This document shows positions 47,042 through 61,156 of a stretch of DNA of 64,000 nucleotides, piece by piece (positions within the stretch are counted from its first letter, which is position 1; the number at the start of each line of letters is the position of its first letter). Origin of the DNA: Allodiplogaster sudhausi. Taxonomy: Eukaryota > Nematoda > Chromadorea > Rhabditida > Diplogasteridae. Position numbers and translations under genes: made by a program. The notes below the pieces were generated by a model. It was not told the DNA's origin and made no database searches. It was given only the letters and a program-made list of their open reading frames with translations. The stretch lies in contig CALZFC010000075.1 in the NCBI GenBank assembly GCA_945643635.1, positions 1,128,001 through 1,192,000 of the forward strand, given 5' to 3'.

Positions 47042-50000
47042 ATGACGTCATCGGAAGAACATTCGTATCCACCGTGGCTGTGGGCAGTGGTCGGCTTCTA
47101 CGTTCTGACGACGACGATTGGTCTGTTCGGGAATGCGCTCATCATTTTTGTCACGATACGCTGCAAGTCAGAAACAGCTCACTCTCTCTTTCTCTCTAAT
47201 TCTCTCTCTCTTTCTCTCTAATTCTCTCTCTCTTTCTCTCTAATTCCCTCTCTCTTTCTCTCTAATTCTCTCTCTCTCTTTCCCTCTCTCTTTCTCTCTC
47301 TCTCACTTTATTGCGTTACCTCTCTCTCTCAACCTCTCTCTCCTCCTTAAATATCTCCCTCCCCAGATGGCTCCGTAACCCCTGCAACATCCTAATCGCC
47401 CTCTCCTCCTGCTGCGTCTTCGTTCACGTCTCGGGACACGTTCCTTTCCTCGTCTTCTCCTTCATGGGCCCCAAGCTCGTCTCGCTGCCTCTCTGCGTTC
47501 GCATTATGGTGAGTTTACATTTTAAATATGTTAGGCTTGTTTTTACTTTTACTACAATCCGAAATGAGTACCCTGTATAAGTATTGCTAATGAAAGTGAC
47601 TTTCTCAAACCTTTCTTACACATGCAGCTTTTTTTACATTTGTTTTAATTACATATATCCATTTTTCATTTAAAAACCCTAGCTGCAACTTTATCATGCA
47701 TATCTACCTTCATACTATTAAATTTTTTATACATACTCCTGCAAACCGCTTTTTTGGCACAACTAAATTACATGGCGCACTACAAAATGGTGCCTGTACA
47801 TTTTGTGTCCTTCTCCGATGCTTGGTAGGAATTGCCAGAAACCATTCAAAGACGTGAAGCTCGTATATTGGCACAAATAATTGCATGTCGCGCGCCTATG
47901 AGCTTTCTTTATTTTTTGTATATTTCTGATGTGTCCTTCTCTGATGGCCTTCTTTGGCAGGAATTCCCTGAAACCATTCAAACGGCGTTCTATGACACAT
48001 CAAAAACAGCTCAAGAGACCACATTACGTAAGGCTTGCTCGACTTTTAGAGATTTCGCCTACTGCAAATTAGCTTTTCCCGCGCGAGCACAACGAGCTCG
48101 AAGATAATATAATTGAGGTCGATTTTTGCCATTTGTGCACCTTACATAAATATAAATAGCATGTGTTTGTTGTGCGTTGTGATGTTGAGCTTCGCCTAAT
48201 TTACCCTGACATGGATTGCAATGAAAATGAGCTTACACTACATACATATATACTTATTTATTTATTTATCTACAAACATCGATTAAGATGAGACAACACT
48301 GGCATATGGGCAACGTGATCAAATTGCGCATGACGAAATGTGCCAAAAGAACTAGATTGCACGGAAATATATGTACATATGTATAATAAACTTTGATTAC
48401 TCGAGATTTAGTAGAAATGTGGCATTTTCTCTTCATCTTCTTCTTCTTCTTCTTCTTTTTCGCATGCTTATCCTCTTTCCGCAACGTTCCTCAGACTCTG
48501 CCGATCACGGGGATGTTCGCGAACACGATGGCCATCGCGTGCATTGGCGCCGACCGCGCGATCGCGTGCTTCCTGCCACGATTGTATGATAGATTTTTTA
48601 ACCACTCATCTTTTTTCTTTCTTTCCAGCGAAATCAAGCATCATTAACAATAGGAAATCGATCTGAAAGCGGTTTAAAATGGTATAAAATAAGTAGGTGG
48701 AAAAATTGAAGATACCGCGAGAAGTCGACTCTCATCTACATGGCATGCCCACTCATGGTCATCGTTGTCTTTGCGGCTTTGCAACTCTACAATGTCTATA
48801 GCTTTGTCGACGATAGCGGCGGGTCTGATCTACTTCTATAACTTTTATCATATCTATGCATTTATCTGTTTTATTGTGCTGCAGCAAGATATAAGCAAAA
48901 ATTGTGTATTTAAATATATACGTAGATATTTAATATTTTTTTTGATCAAAATAAAATAAAATGACGAATATTTTCAGAGAAATGGTCTGCTTCCTGCCGG
49001 ACGCGATTCATGGTGGCGCCAAGAAGAATTGGCTCTTCTCGACAGGCGCCGTCAACTGCCTCTCCTTCGCCATCTACTGCGTCGTCTTCGTGCGACTCAA
49101 GCGGACAGGTAGTGCGGCGGCGTCGATTTCTGTCGTTTCTGAAATCTCACCAAGCCGGATACTGTAGCACCAAACGGGTTTACTGTAGCAGGGAGTCGCC
49201 AGATTGAGCGCATCTTTCGGTCGCTCTTCCTCGTGACTTCGGTCATCATTGGCGGTTGGGTCGTCACGATCGGTGGCCTCAACGTCATCTTCAACACTGT
49301 TCATGGACTGACGCTCGTGGAAGTGAGGACCGTGTTTTAGGAATTGCGAAAATATGCAAATTTGTCCTATGCAAATTTTGTTCATCTTTCCTTGCAGATG
49401 TTTCACGTCGAAATCGTCATCGGCATCGCAATAAACTTGTCGAACAATTCGCCAGTCTTCATTTACTACTTTACAAGGTCAGAACATCTTTTTAATTTTG
49501 TTTTGCTTGTTTTATTCTCTTCTTTACATCTGTAGAATGTGATAGCAACTGCGCACACATATACTTGCAAGCAATAAGGACACTTGAAGGCAATATCATT
49601 AGCCTTTGACTAGACTAAACTGATGAAAGAAGATTTTTCACATGATATTCTATATAAAAAAAGTTTCAAGGACATATAGCTTTTGAAGTAATGCACTGAG
49701 ATTTTTCACATAATGTTCTATATTTATATTTTTTTCTAGGACATATCACTAAGGTTTGAACTAGTAACTCAGATTGTTCATATAATGTTCCATAAACATA
49801 TTTATTTTTTTAGAGATTCATCTCGGAAGTTGATTCTTATGAAGCATAAGCTAATAGGTACGTTCAATAGAATAAGGATAATCATGTAGAGAAGGCAAAA
49901 TGGCATGTGGGTGCATAAAATATATAGGTATGAACTGCATAATCTCGGGTTGTTCCAGCTAAGTGTATTTTCTCCGTTGACTTGGAGAGCGTACCTTGTT

Positions 50001-50159
50001 GATTGCAGTCAAGACTACAAGCGAGCGCTGGACACGGTTCTTCCGTGGAAGCGTGGCGGCGGCGGAAGAGCATCGTGTGCAGACGGACGCGGAGGAACAC
50101 TTATCACGGCGACTCGAGTCTCCGCCGTCACGTCGGGCGCGGCGGCGAGTGTAATATAG
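47042..50159 (+). CDS. Srsx-like seven-transmembrane chemoreceptor-type GPCR
   Basis: Eight exons: 47042-47166, 47367-47508, 48495-48583, 48712-48822, 48978-49108, 49168-49322, 49398-49477, 50009-50159 (TAG), phases closing to 327 residues, the usual size for the family. TM1 is AVVGFYVLTTTIGLFGNALI with the GN motif, followed by the Srsx-like CKWLRNPCNILIALSSCC. TM3 ends IGADRAIACFLPRL, a variant of the GxDR motif. TM5 and TM6 follow (FSTGAVNCLSFAIYCVVFV; RSLFLVTSVIIGGW). TM7 is IAINLSNNSPVFIYYFT, then an SQDYKRAL helix 8. The ligand is unknown; nematode Srsx receptors are orphan chemosensory or peptide-like receptors. Intron 1 contains a CT minisatellite that runs to near the acceptor. Confidence 0.85.
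47170..47310 (+). repeat. CT-rich minisatellite in GPCR intron 1
   Basis: Four or more copies of a ~22-26-base unit (TTTCTCTCTAATTCTCTCTC) followed by plain (CT)n. It lies between exon 1 and exon 2 of the receptor gene. Confidence 0.9.
47806..47995. repeat. Diverged direct repeat in GPCR intron 2
   Basis: GTGTCCTTCTCCGATGC...AGGAATTGCCAGAAACCATTCAAA at about 47807 is repeated as GTGTCCTTCTCTGATGG...AGGAATTCCCTGAAACCATTCAAA at about 47932. Confidence 0.75.
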
Positions 50160-50697
50160 GAATATATGTAATCATGAATAAAGGTGCAATCGTATGCAGC
50201 GCAATATCATATGTAGTTGGAAAGCTGTCTCAGAATCTCCTAGAATTGAGGAAGCAAGATGACATCTCGTTCATACATAGAAGAGGAATAGCCCCAAAAG
50301 ACGGCCCTTTGAGATAATTAATTGCTCTATCTTCTTTTACGCACTGCGCGATGCTTTCTGACATCGTCTGCATGAGCTGGAAAGGAGACAAGTGAAACAG
50401 AGAAAGTCAGCATCAGCAAACTGTGTCATCACACTATCAAGTTTCTTGCTCGGGAACGGACGGAACAGAAGAACAAACCCAGCTCGATTTCCTTCTGTTG
50501 CATACTAGGATGGATTTCATCGAGCCGATTATGCAAAGTCGTTCTATGCGGCTTCTGCCAGCACATACTATGTACATACATAGCCCTAACAATAAGGCAA
50601 CATGTAAAAGCGCAATTTCTTTGCAGAATATCATTTTTTTCTGAAGACAATGCCGATTGCTGCCCGATTCAAGGATCGTCGTGTTCTGCCTTAATCT

Positions 50698-50760
50698 TGA
50701 GCCACTGTGGCAAAGGCGAAGCCTCTGTGGCAGAGGCTTCGCCTTTGCCACAGTGGCTCA
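50698..50760. repeat. Perfect 30-bp inverted repeat with 3-nt loop
   Basis: Arms 50698-50727 and 50731-50760 are exact reverse complements (TGAGCCACTGTGGCAAAGGC... ), separated by TGG. The flanks do not extend the pairing. Located in the convergent spacer between the GPCR stop (50159) and the asparaginase stop (51429). Confidence 0.97.
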
Positions 50761-51428
50761 TTAATTCTGACTGCAATAATGGCCTCCTAGTTGTTGAAGA
50801 GGGCAAAATTTCTCCCCGACTCAAACTAGATGACTAAGCATTGCCCGCACCTAAAAGGCCCTGAAATGCTATAAGCCGGCCCAAACGGTTTGGACCATTA
50901 CCATCCGTGGTTGTAGTAACGAAGGAGCAAAGGTATAATAGAACACAATATTTATTAAAATCTGTTGAATCTATATTAATTAGATAAAAGTAGACACCGT
51001 ACTTCGACTCCCTAAGCAAGGGACAGTTACTCGAGCTAGCATAGCGAAAAGAAATATGCTCAATCTATTCTATTCAACGAAGGTCACTAATCGTAAGACA
51101 AAGTTATCTCACTCTTAAAAAAAAAACTTTCAGCATTGAAAGAAGAGTGTTTAACATCTTATTATAATAATACAACCAATAGTATTTTGATAACGTAACA
51201 AACGTGTAAACCAAGAAAGTATCATTTTATCACCGTTCCAATGTGAACAATACGGCGCTCGTGACTGAGCGGCAACGGAATGAGAAATAGCACGTTTTCC
51301 TATAATTTATTATGCCTAGTTTGTATGTAATGAGCGAAAGTGGGCCCGTAGGGTCAGTAAAGGATGTCCTTGAGGGGGTGGTTGGGTGTGGGGTCCTTCA
51401 GGGGCGTCTCAGGGGGGTATAAGGGGTC

Positions 51429-54400
51429 TCACTCAGGATGGTGTGCTGAGGGGTCTGAGCAGACCGCTGCGGCCTCCTCGTCCTCTTGTTGCCTCCTCAC
51501 TCGTTCCGCCCACTCTGTCTCGGCTGCAACGAGTCGCTCCGACAGGTCGGTCAGCTCAAGGCGGCGCGCCTCGTCTAACGGAGTCCGCCCGTTTGAGTCC
51601 TGCAGCGAATGTCGGAGGGTTACGGTAGGGGATTTTAGTTATTAAATTAAATTTTATTGTAAATTTTTAAAAAATTTCACTAGAAGCTCGCGAGCTAATG
51701 ACTGGATGAGCTAGAAAGAGAACCACCTTGACATTCGGCTGCACCGGGATCGAGAGCAAAAAGTCGAGGGCTTCGACGCGATTCTGGGCGACTGCCTGAA
51801 ATTGCTCTTCTTCCATCAGATCAAATTCTCTAATAATATATTTTTTAAATAATATTTATATATCTTCTAAAGAATGGAGCTTCCCATCCATTTTGGTTTA
51901 GATTTTTTTGCTGTCAACTAATAAAGGATAAATAAATAAATAAAATAAAAACAAAAAAGAGTAGAATACTGACGACATGGAGTGGCGTCCGTCCGTCGTA
52001 GTCCACAGCTTGCATGTCGGCGCCGGCTGCAGAGTAGGCGCGCAGCGTCGCGACGTCTCCCTTGGACGCCGCGAAGCAGAGTTCCATGCCTGTGGGAAGG
52101 AAGCATAAAATTATTATTGGAAGAAGACTAAACAAATATTAGCGAGAGAAATAAATACATAAGAAAATAAATGAATTATGTAGACTCGTACCATTCTGCT
52201 GCGGATCGCCGTCGAGTACGCCGCCGGCCTGTCGAATGGCCTCGATGCAGTCGATGCACGAGCTGCGCACCGCGCACATTAGCGGCGTGTAGCCCCACAT
52301 GTCTCTGCAATCGCACACATTATTTGGCACTTGGGCAGGAAATTTAAAATTAGTTTTTTTTACTACTAATATAGCACGTGTCTCTCACATTCAGTCTCCT
52401 TTCCGGCAGCCTGTAACTTGACTTGATTTTAAATTCCCAGTCAAGATTATATAATATCATTTGAATTTCCCGCCGTGCCCCATTCGAAAGGCTCCTGACG
52501 CACTTGGTGTGAACGTTGACGCCGATCTGGAGTAGATAGGCGACAGCCTCCGTGTTGCCACTGCTCGCCGCGACATGCAGGGCGGTGCGCAAGTTGTAGT
52601 CGGGCAGGGAGAAGACAGCGCCAGACTCCTGAGGGGAAGAGAATGGATATGGTATAGGAGGGTGAGAGAGAGAGCCAGAGGAAGAGAAAAACAGAGAGTG
52701 AGAGAGACAGAAGCTATAGACATACTTGAAAAGGAGAAGTCGATAGCTATTAAAAGTCACAGGTTAGAGAGAGAGAGACAGAGAGATAGAGAGAGGGGGG
52801 AGAGAGAGAAAGTCATCTCCCTAACCTTGAGCTGCTCGAGCAGCGCGATGTCGTTGCTCTTGGCGGCGTGGCAGACGAGTGGCGGCATGAGGGCGCCCTT
52901 GACAGCGACGATCTCCTTAGTCGTGCCGAGGCGGAGGGCGCGAGCGATTTGGGGGACTGAAAGGGAGCAAAAAGATTGATGAGTGCTTAATATTAACTTA
53001 TTTCTTTCTTATTTAATACTATCTAATCATTCTTGATTGTAATAAATAAAAAATAATAACTATTATTATTATTTATTTATCAATCTTTATACACAAAGGG
53101 GCCAGAAGGGAATAGAATACAGAGCTGCGCGATGTCTTCAATGTCGGGCAGATCCGACCAATCGCCTAGCAAATATAGAAAAGTTTTTTTCAATATTAGA
53201 ATGTTCTGATCATATTCGTTGCAAAGATATCTAAATGAATATTAATTTCACTAAATACTTACTTAATTAACATAAAAAAATTATACTTATATCGAGTTGC
53301 TTTCCTTCGCCTTTACGCGTCACCGACATTTCACCGCGCAGGTTCGATTGAAGCATCTAAAAAAATTGCCTTAAAACTGAATAGTGAAAAATAACAAGAT
53401 ACTTATTTTACGCCTTGAACTTGCTCCTCAAAGGCGTTTCGTACATATTTTTCTTTCTCATTTCTTCTTCTCTCGGCCAGAATCGCGCCATTGTCGTCTT
53501 CCATGTCGTATGTATTGTGACTATTCATCCATGAGGATTTCGAATTGCTCGAATCTACCGTATACCTGATTCTTCGTGTCGTGATTCCACTCGGTCTTGC
53601 CGAGGACGTAGCACATCTTCGCCATCGCTCCTTCGGCCGTCATGTCCGAGCCCGGAATCACGCCAATGTCGTAGAGAACCTGTGTCAATCAATCATTAAA
53701 TTACTAGCATAAAATTTAATTAACTAGATTAATAAAATATTATTTTCTTTCTTTATAAGATAAGTTTCGCCAACCTTGCCGGTCGCGTAATGCATATCGA
53801 CTTGTCCCTTCAGACACTGCGTCGTATTCACGATCAGCACGCCACGGTCGATGGCCTCCTGAAAAAGGGGATAAATTATTTGTAAACAACTTAATAAAAA
53901 TAATTAATCAATAAATATCACTGCACAAAAATAATTTATAATCATTCCACAAATATTTTTAATTTATTAGGAGGCAAACTTGATTCCTCTGAAAGACGAA
54001 ACAAAGGAGATATTTACTGGAATCGCAGATTCAGCTCCATATTCTAGCATTAGGTGGTAGTGCAATCAATCAATGTTGGTAGATACGATAGATCAATCGA
54101 TTATTCGCACCTTGAGTGCCTCAATGATATCCGTCCGCCGTGTCGGCATATTTCCAGCGCCGAACGTCTGCAGAATGACGCCCTGCGCCGGCGTCTGCAG
54201 GAAGGCGCGAACCTGAAGAAATGACTTTAAAAAATTAATATTAATTTTATAAAAATAAATAAATATATTATCGGAAAAAATACATGACTAAATAGTGAAG
54301 GGTACAGGCAAATCCCTCTAACCGAGTCAATGCTCATCGACGGAAAGATCCGTAGCATTCCGACGTCACGGCAGAGATTGTCATGCACAGCGAACGGGGC

Positions 54401-57400
54401 AACTGAGTCGGAACGGAAGATGGAGTCGTAGTTGACTGGAAAAGGCATTGTACTTTATGCTTATATTCTTTTTTATAAGTTTATATATTTATGATTTTTA
54501 TTTAATGTTGACGATTTAGTTCCGTTCTTCGACAAATCAGAACTGTGTTTAAGTATTATTTTTTATATTTCCTAATAGCTACCGCATACCCTTGATGTTA
54601 ATGTTCATTCTGGCGAGAGGCTCCATGTTCGGACTGTCAAAGGCGGCGAGGGCGCTGTTGTCCGTCTTGACGGTGCGGTTGCCGCGGAGCAACTTGTTGT
54701 TGAAGTACACGCACACCTGAACATCATTCGGTATAAGTTCGTATAGTTAACATAAAATGCCTGTTGCCTTCTCGCCATACAGAAAAACTTACTCAATTCC
54801 TTTCTTCAAATTGTTTGGACGATTATGCAGCACGAATATGTTTCCAAAATAGTGGTGGAGAGAGAGACGTTACAGAGAGAGCGGGAAAGACGGAGGGAGG
54901 AGACAGAGATGCGAGAGAAAAAGAGGGAGAATGAGATGGAGAGAGAGCAAGGGAGATAAGCTTAGGAGAGATCGAAGTGATAGGAGAAATTGTTAAATAT
55001 TCGCTTATTGGTAGAGACCTCAGGAATGTCCAAGTTGCCGGCCGTGACAAGGGCGCCGATGAGGTTGTCCATGCCATCTGAGCGAACTTCCGCTACGGGA
55101 ATCTGTAGAGTTCGAATTTGTTTAGATCAATTATATGGAGATCAAATCTGTGGACATCAAATCGGTAGAGAACAAATCCGATTTATATTCATTATAAGTA
55201 AGCTATTAAATCAAAACGAGACAATCACCTTCACACCTCTCAAGGTACACTTTTCCCCGTCACAAGTCATGATCAATTCCAGATAGAAGTTTAGCTCTAT
55301 AGAGTATATATTACCGTATCCCTAAAAGCACCCCTCCACCGCACCTGACTGCCCGTGATGACGACAGGCTTGCCGAGGTTTTCCATCATGAATGAGAGAG
55401 CGGAGGCCGTGTACGCGAGCGTGTCCGTGCCGTGCAGCACGACGAAGCCGTCGTAGTGGTGGTAGGCCTCGAATTTGAAAAAATATATATGGACATATAT
55501 TAAAATTATTCCAACATTTTGCTAAATGAAAACATTTAAAAATATTTTTTTATGCCATTAAAGATATATTTTCTAATCACAATTTTTTCTCAAAGAATAA
55601 TTCTGGGACAACTCAATTTATGGCTACATATCTTTCCGATATATTCCACTACTAATAAAAATTCACATCTTCTTCTCACTTTGCGAATGTCGGTCGCAAT
55701 TCGAATCCAGTCATCGAAAGTCATGTCACAGCTGTCGAGGAGAGGCTCGTACTCGACAATCTGGAAAAAGGAAAGATATTTAAAGAAAAAAACTTAAAAA
55801 AATATATTGCTTCTAACTATTTAATAATATTTATTTAAAATGTTGCCATTCGCGCAAACCAGTACAAGTTTGTATCTACAATTATCCATATCGCCACCGG
55901 TGTAGTGCATATTTTGTCAAAGTATTCGCTTAATGTAAATAGATGCAGCACGCACAGCTCGAAAGACTGTGCTAAGCTTACAAGTTGCTAAAGGGACACT
56001 TTTTAAAATATAGGTTAAGCGTAACCCCTGCGCCTTTTGTTGCTCTGATTCGCGATGTTCGAAAAGATGGCTACTTTTCGTTTTTGATGAACATAAACCA
56101 GTTGACAGATACTGTGGAGTACGTAAAGAGGGAGAAAGACATGAGAAAGAGAGAGTAAGAGGGAGAACTAAGGGAAAGACCGCCGGGTGTGGTCACACTC
56201 TCATTTGACTCTCATTTGGCATTCCCCAATCACGAATGGCAAAGATCATCCACGTGAATTCGGCGGGTATCGTTGCATGGAAACTTTTATCCGAGCAGAT
56301 TCGAACCCTGATTCTCTCTCTTGGCGTTCCCATCACGTTACCCCTCAACCAACTTTCCCCGCTCTCACCCAATAGATGACTCGCTTCTTCATGTTGCGAA
56401 TGGGTGGCAGCGAGTACGGGATGACCGTGGACTCGGCGTAGAATTCGTCGATAAAGTCCCTGTCGTTGAGTGGCGGAATATTCCGGATCACTTCTGGCAG
56501 GTAGCCGGCCTGCGGGCTGTACACTGTGAAAAGAATAGGATTATTTTAGTTTTTATTCCAGCATTACATTTCAACTATTCATCTAAAAAGTATCTATCGA
56601 TTAAAAAGATTACATTTAAAAAACTCATTTTCTCTCCTATTCCCCATCTCCATACCAACCGAGATCATTCTCTCTGATCTCTCTATATATCACTCTCTGT
56701 CTCTCTGTCTCTCTCTCTCTCCTCTCGCTCTCTCTCTCTCTCTCTTTGCCTCTGTCTCTCTCTCTCTCACCTCCATCCTTGCTCTTCATGCCGATGGTTC
56801 CTCCGGTGTAGAGTACGAGTACGCGTGACTCTCCGATGGAAGGCGCGAGTGCCTTGCCCGCCAGCAACTTCGGCTCGTGTAGCTCACGCGAGAGGTCCTG
56901 AAAAGAAACCATTTATATACTGTAATATTTTTCTCTTTTTTCAATATGCCTTATTCACCATTCGATTTCTCACTCATCGATATTATACAAGATGTATTTC
57001 TTTTAGAGACTCAATACTACAACCCACCTGTCCAAAAAGTTTCCAGAAGGTACCGATTGCGTTCTCGCTTGTAAATATCAAGTTAGTCTGAAGGAATTCG
57101 ATGCGTTTGTACATACATAGTGTTTTCTTCTCGTCCAACGAAAATTTGATCGTAAAATTCTCAATGGGTTTCCTGCGTGAACTCAGATCTTCTCCCGCAA
57201 TGACTTGGCGACCAAGAGATCAGACGTTCAAAAGCGTGGCAGCTCCAATTTATGATTCGAGTAATCCAATCTTGTGCATTCTTTTCGCTTGTTGATCCTC
57301 CTCATGCTTCTGTTTCTCACACTCTCTCTCGCCCTCTCTCTCCTCTCTCCCTCTCACTCTGTCTCCCTATCTCTTTATCGCTCTCACTCAATGTCTCCCT

Positions 57401-58839
57401 CACCCTTATCCTCCTTTAACCTCCTTAGACCAATGACAAGCCAAAGTCGTCAATGTCACCCCTTCAACTCGTAGTCAGAGCATTGCTTTGCAGGGGGGAT
57501 TACTGTCACCGACACAAAAGTGATGTGTTCATACTCCACTCCGAACGGCCGACTTATCAGCTGATATGCAGAGACCGTTAACTTCGTTTTGATGAAGCGG
57601 TCAATGCGGCGAATTGGATGCGCCTAATCAAAATGAGGGAGAAAGACAGCAGAAAATCCTTTTATTTCTCTCACATCTCTGCCTCTCCCTCTACCTCTCT
57701 CTATCTCTCTCTCTCTGCTCTATTTCTCTCTCTCTCTCTCTCTCGCTCTCACTCGCGCCCTCCCTCTCCCTTCCTCACATTTTCGTTCCCATTCAGTCGG
57801 AACCACACACTTTTTGGTCACCGCTTGCGTCACGTTCTGTGCGCGCTTTGCCATTCTTCAGGCAGCCTTTGACTTTGGTAAAGAAGTCGCATTCAAAGTA
57901 TAAAGTGAATGGCAGGAGGACAATTTTATTATCGTGTTTGATCACTAGATGGTTTTGGCCACATTAATATGCCATCTGGTCTGGAAACTGTTGTTGGCCA
58001 TTAAGTCGTTCGTAATAGACTCAAATCTCGAGAACAAAAAAAAAGAGCTGAAACATTTCGGTTCCTTTTGATGGCAGACGTCTATGGCGATAAGGAAAAG
58101 ACAGTTACGATGGCAATTGCAATTTCAAGAGAATCTAGACAATGAGAGAGCAGAACGAGACAGAGAGAGAGACAGAGAGAGAGATAAAGAGAGAGAGAGA
58201 AAGAGTGAGAGAGAGAGAGCGAGAAAAGAGAGCGAGAGAAAGAGAGAGAAGGAGAGGAGAAAGTGACAGGAAAGGAAAGAAAAGACAGGGAATGAAAAGC
58301 TATTCTCCCAAATGTTGGAACTTTATTTTGCCGGCAATGCAAGGCCGACCACGTGGGTGCGCGGCCTACATCTCTATTTCTCAATGTCTCATGAATCAAG
58401 GTATCCCTCTACACCCTGTTCTCTCTCCTTCTCTGGAATGTCTCCCTCTCGTCTTCGTTCGCTCTCTCTCTCCCTCTCTCTCTCCTTCTTTCTCTCTCTC
58501 TCTCCGTGATGTCTCTCTCTCATCCCCCCCCCAATCTCATTATTTTCCTCTCTCACCCCTCCACTTCTCTCTCACTCCCTCTCCCTCTCCCCTCCTTCCA
58601 CCGTCATCGCCCTCTTTCCTGCTCCATCTCTCATCTTTCGTTGACAGTTCAACCGTTCCAGGAGCGTTCGTTTGTTGAAGGGTTTAGTGGCTGGAATCAT
58701 TGGAAAGACGAGAGAATGCTGCATGGCCTGATAGGTGGGGAAGGAATAAAACGGAATGGAGACAATTGAAGAGAGAGAGAGAGAGAAAGGGAGAGAGAGA
58801 GTAAGAGTGAAAGAGAGAGAGAGAACGAGAGAGAGAGAA

Positions 58840-58924
<85 letters not shown>

Positions 58925-59519
58925 AAGATGAAGGCAGAGCGCCACGAACCCACGGACATTACAACAAGCAGAAGATGTTGCACCACGTGGTGGCCCTGCA
59001 TGATCTACGGTTCCTATCCAAGTGGTCGAAGAGAGATAAAGAGAAAGAGACCAAGATGAGAACCCGTTCTCGCCTAGGAATCTCGGCACATTTATTGCCT
59101 GGTGCATTTTCTTATTAATTCGAGATCATTTAGGGGCAGCAGTCACGCCGATAAGAATTGCATCAGAATTCTCATTTTGTCTGAATTGGCACTTCCTTCC
59201 TTACATTTCCTTCTCTCCCGTGAACCAGATTTTTTTTTCTGAACCCAAAAAAAAATCGCAATGCATGCAAAATCCCCCAATTGAACCCTTTTTGCCAGTG
59301 CTAAACGGCTCTGGCACGACTGTCCACGCCAGAATACATCTCAACGAAGACAAAGTATCCAAAATCAGAAACTAATGACAGTGATCATTCCCAACACGCA
59401 AGCGTAAACTTTTTTAAAAGCATTTTTTAAAGCAAGAAGATACGTGGCTATAGAACATACATACATATGTATGTATATCTCTCCCTCTTTCTCCCTCTCC
59501 CTCTCTCTCTCCCCCTCTC

Positions 59520-59568
<49 letters not shown>

Positions 59569-60741
59569 ATCTCTTTCTCCTCACCGTCGCTGAGAGCGTC
59601 TTCATGAGGCTGCCGGTGTAGATCTTCAAATTCTTCGGCTGGTGTGATTCGTCGAGGGGCCTCGTCGGATCCGCATGGCGGCACTCTTCGTCCACGGAGA
59701 AGAGGTGCTGAAACGAGAGAGATATCATTTCTCTCCTTTCTATTAAAAAAACACTATAAATATTACATTATTAATATTATTAAATATTAAACCATAAATG
59801 TACTAGCTAATCTTCGGCAGCTAGAGAGACGACTTTTTGAGAACTCACATTGAAATAGTAGGTGAAACGAAGCGAATGCTTTTAAGTCCCTGGGAATTGT
59901 GAGATTTTACGCAATGTCACGAATTTCGGCGGACAAACTTTGTGGTGGATTGCACAATTCATCTCAAATGTCCCAACTTGGGATAACTACTTATTTATAC
60001 ATTATTCCCGCACACCTTAGCGATACGTGGAGGTAAAATTTAGCGAGTGAAATAAATGCAATAAATGAATATGAATGATCCAATTATAGTGTTACCATAC
60101 CTTTCCGACGACTTCTTCCACGGAGATGCCCGGCGGTGTGCTGTTCGACTTGCGGCGTGACGTGGTCATCGCTAAAAGAAATATTATCTTTTTCTCGATT
60201 TAATTCATTATTAAATTTAGAAAATGGAATCTTTTAAACATTATTATATTTTACTGTAGTATAGAAATTTTTTGGGGGCATCTCATACATTACTTATTTT
60301 TTATTACATTTCCACATTTCCCTCCTCTCCAAACTCTTGGAACGAATCGCCTTTTTGAGCTACAGTACCTCCTTGTTTAAGATGTTCTACCGTATACTCA
60401 CACGCAACGTCAACTTTGGTCGCTGAAGCCATTTCACGGTCGCTTTCCTCTTCCGTTTCCTCGGTTTCGTCTCCTTCGACGAGGAACCAACGGCAGGTGA
60501 AGGGCGACTTGCGAAGATAGGGCTGGTGATTGTGGAGTCTGGCCTTGGTGGAGGAGGGGGTCTTAGTGGAGGGGGTCTGAGGTGGTGAGCGGATGATTGG
60601 GTCTGAGGGGAACGTGGGGGGACAGGCTTCGGGTGATGGTGAGGGCGATAGTGATGCGGACGACGGCGTACGTGGAGGGACTGGAGGAGGGTCCGCGAGA
60701 GAGAAGAGGGGGCATGAACCGCGAGAGCCATGCAGCAGCAT
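51429..60741 (-). CDS. aspg: L-asparaginase (type I) with C-terminal ankyrin repeats
   Basis: Hydrolyses asparagine to aspartate and ammonia; cytosolic ASPG/60-kDa lysophospholipase family. Twenty-one exons read leftward: 60741-60402, 60171-60101, 59707-59585, 56897-56771, 56523-56369, 55760-55680, 55467-55345, 55102-55019, 54716-54590, 54435-54323, 54212-54111, 53858-53775, 53679-53566, 53356-53287, 53165-53121, 52956-52826, 52628-52504, 52304-52192, 52089-51974, 51795-51727, 51599-51429. All phases close (about 827 residues). The catalytic core shows [11 protein letters not shown] with the first active-site Thr, and [14 protein letters not shown] with the second Thr-Asp pair. [20 protein letters not shown] and [13 protein letters not shown] follow. 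The C-terminus has ankyrin repeats ([37 protein letters not shown]). An unusual ~113-residue Pro/Ser-rich N-terminus comes from exon 1; ATG 60169 at the start of exon 2 could give a shorter form. Confidence 0.9.
58140..58260. repeat. (GA)n array in asparaginase intron
   Basis: Part of a series of GA/CT arrays in the 2.7-kb intron between exons 59585 and 56897; others at about 57310-57390, 57680-57770, 58460-58600, 58760-58930 and 59470-59575. The last abuts the exon 3 donor region. Confidence 0.9.
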
Positions 60742-61118
60742 TTGGGAGATGGTGACAGAGAGAGAGAGAGTGTGTGGAAAAGGGAGAGACGCAGAGAGAG
60801 ATGGAGATCACGACTCCCCAGAGAGATCAATGCCCCGGGCAGCGATATGGCAGTGATAAGTCCGGGGGAGAGGGAATAATTCACGTGGACTGGTGTACAG
60901 TTCGCACACACACGTGCGTCCTCTCCCCTGTTTCCTCTCTTTCTCTCGCCTTCTCCCTCTCTCTCTCTCTCTCTCTCTCTCCTCTGCCTTAACAGACTAG
61001 CGCCCCGCGGCAGAGCGAACCACGAATGAAAGGCAGCGGAGAGAAGAGTGACAGGGGAGGGAGCCAAGCAGCACGCTCTGTCTGCTATGCTTCTTTTCGT
61101 TCTTTTAGCCTCTTTCCC

Positions 61119-61156
<38 letters not shown>

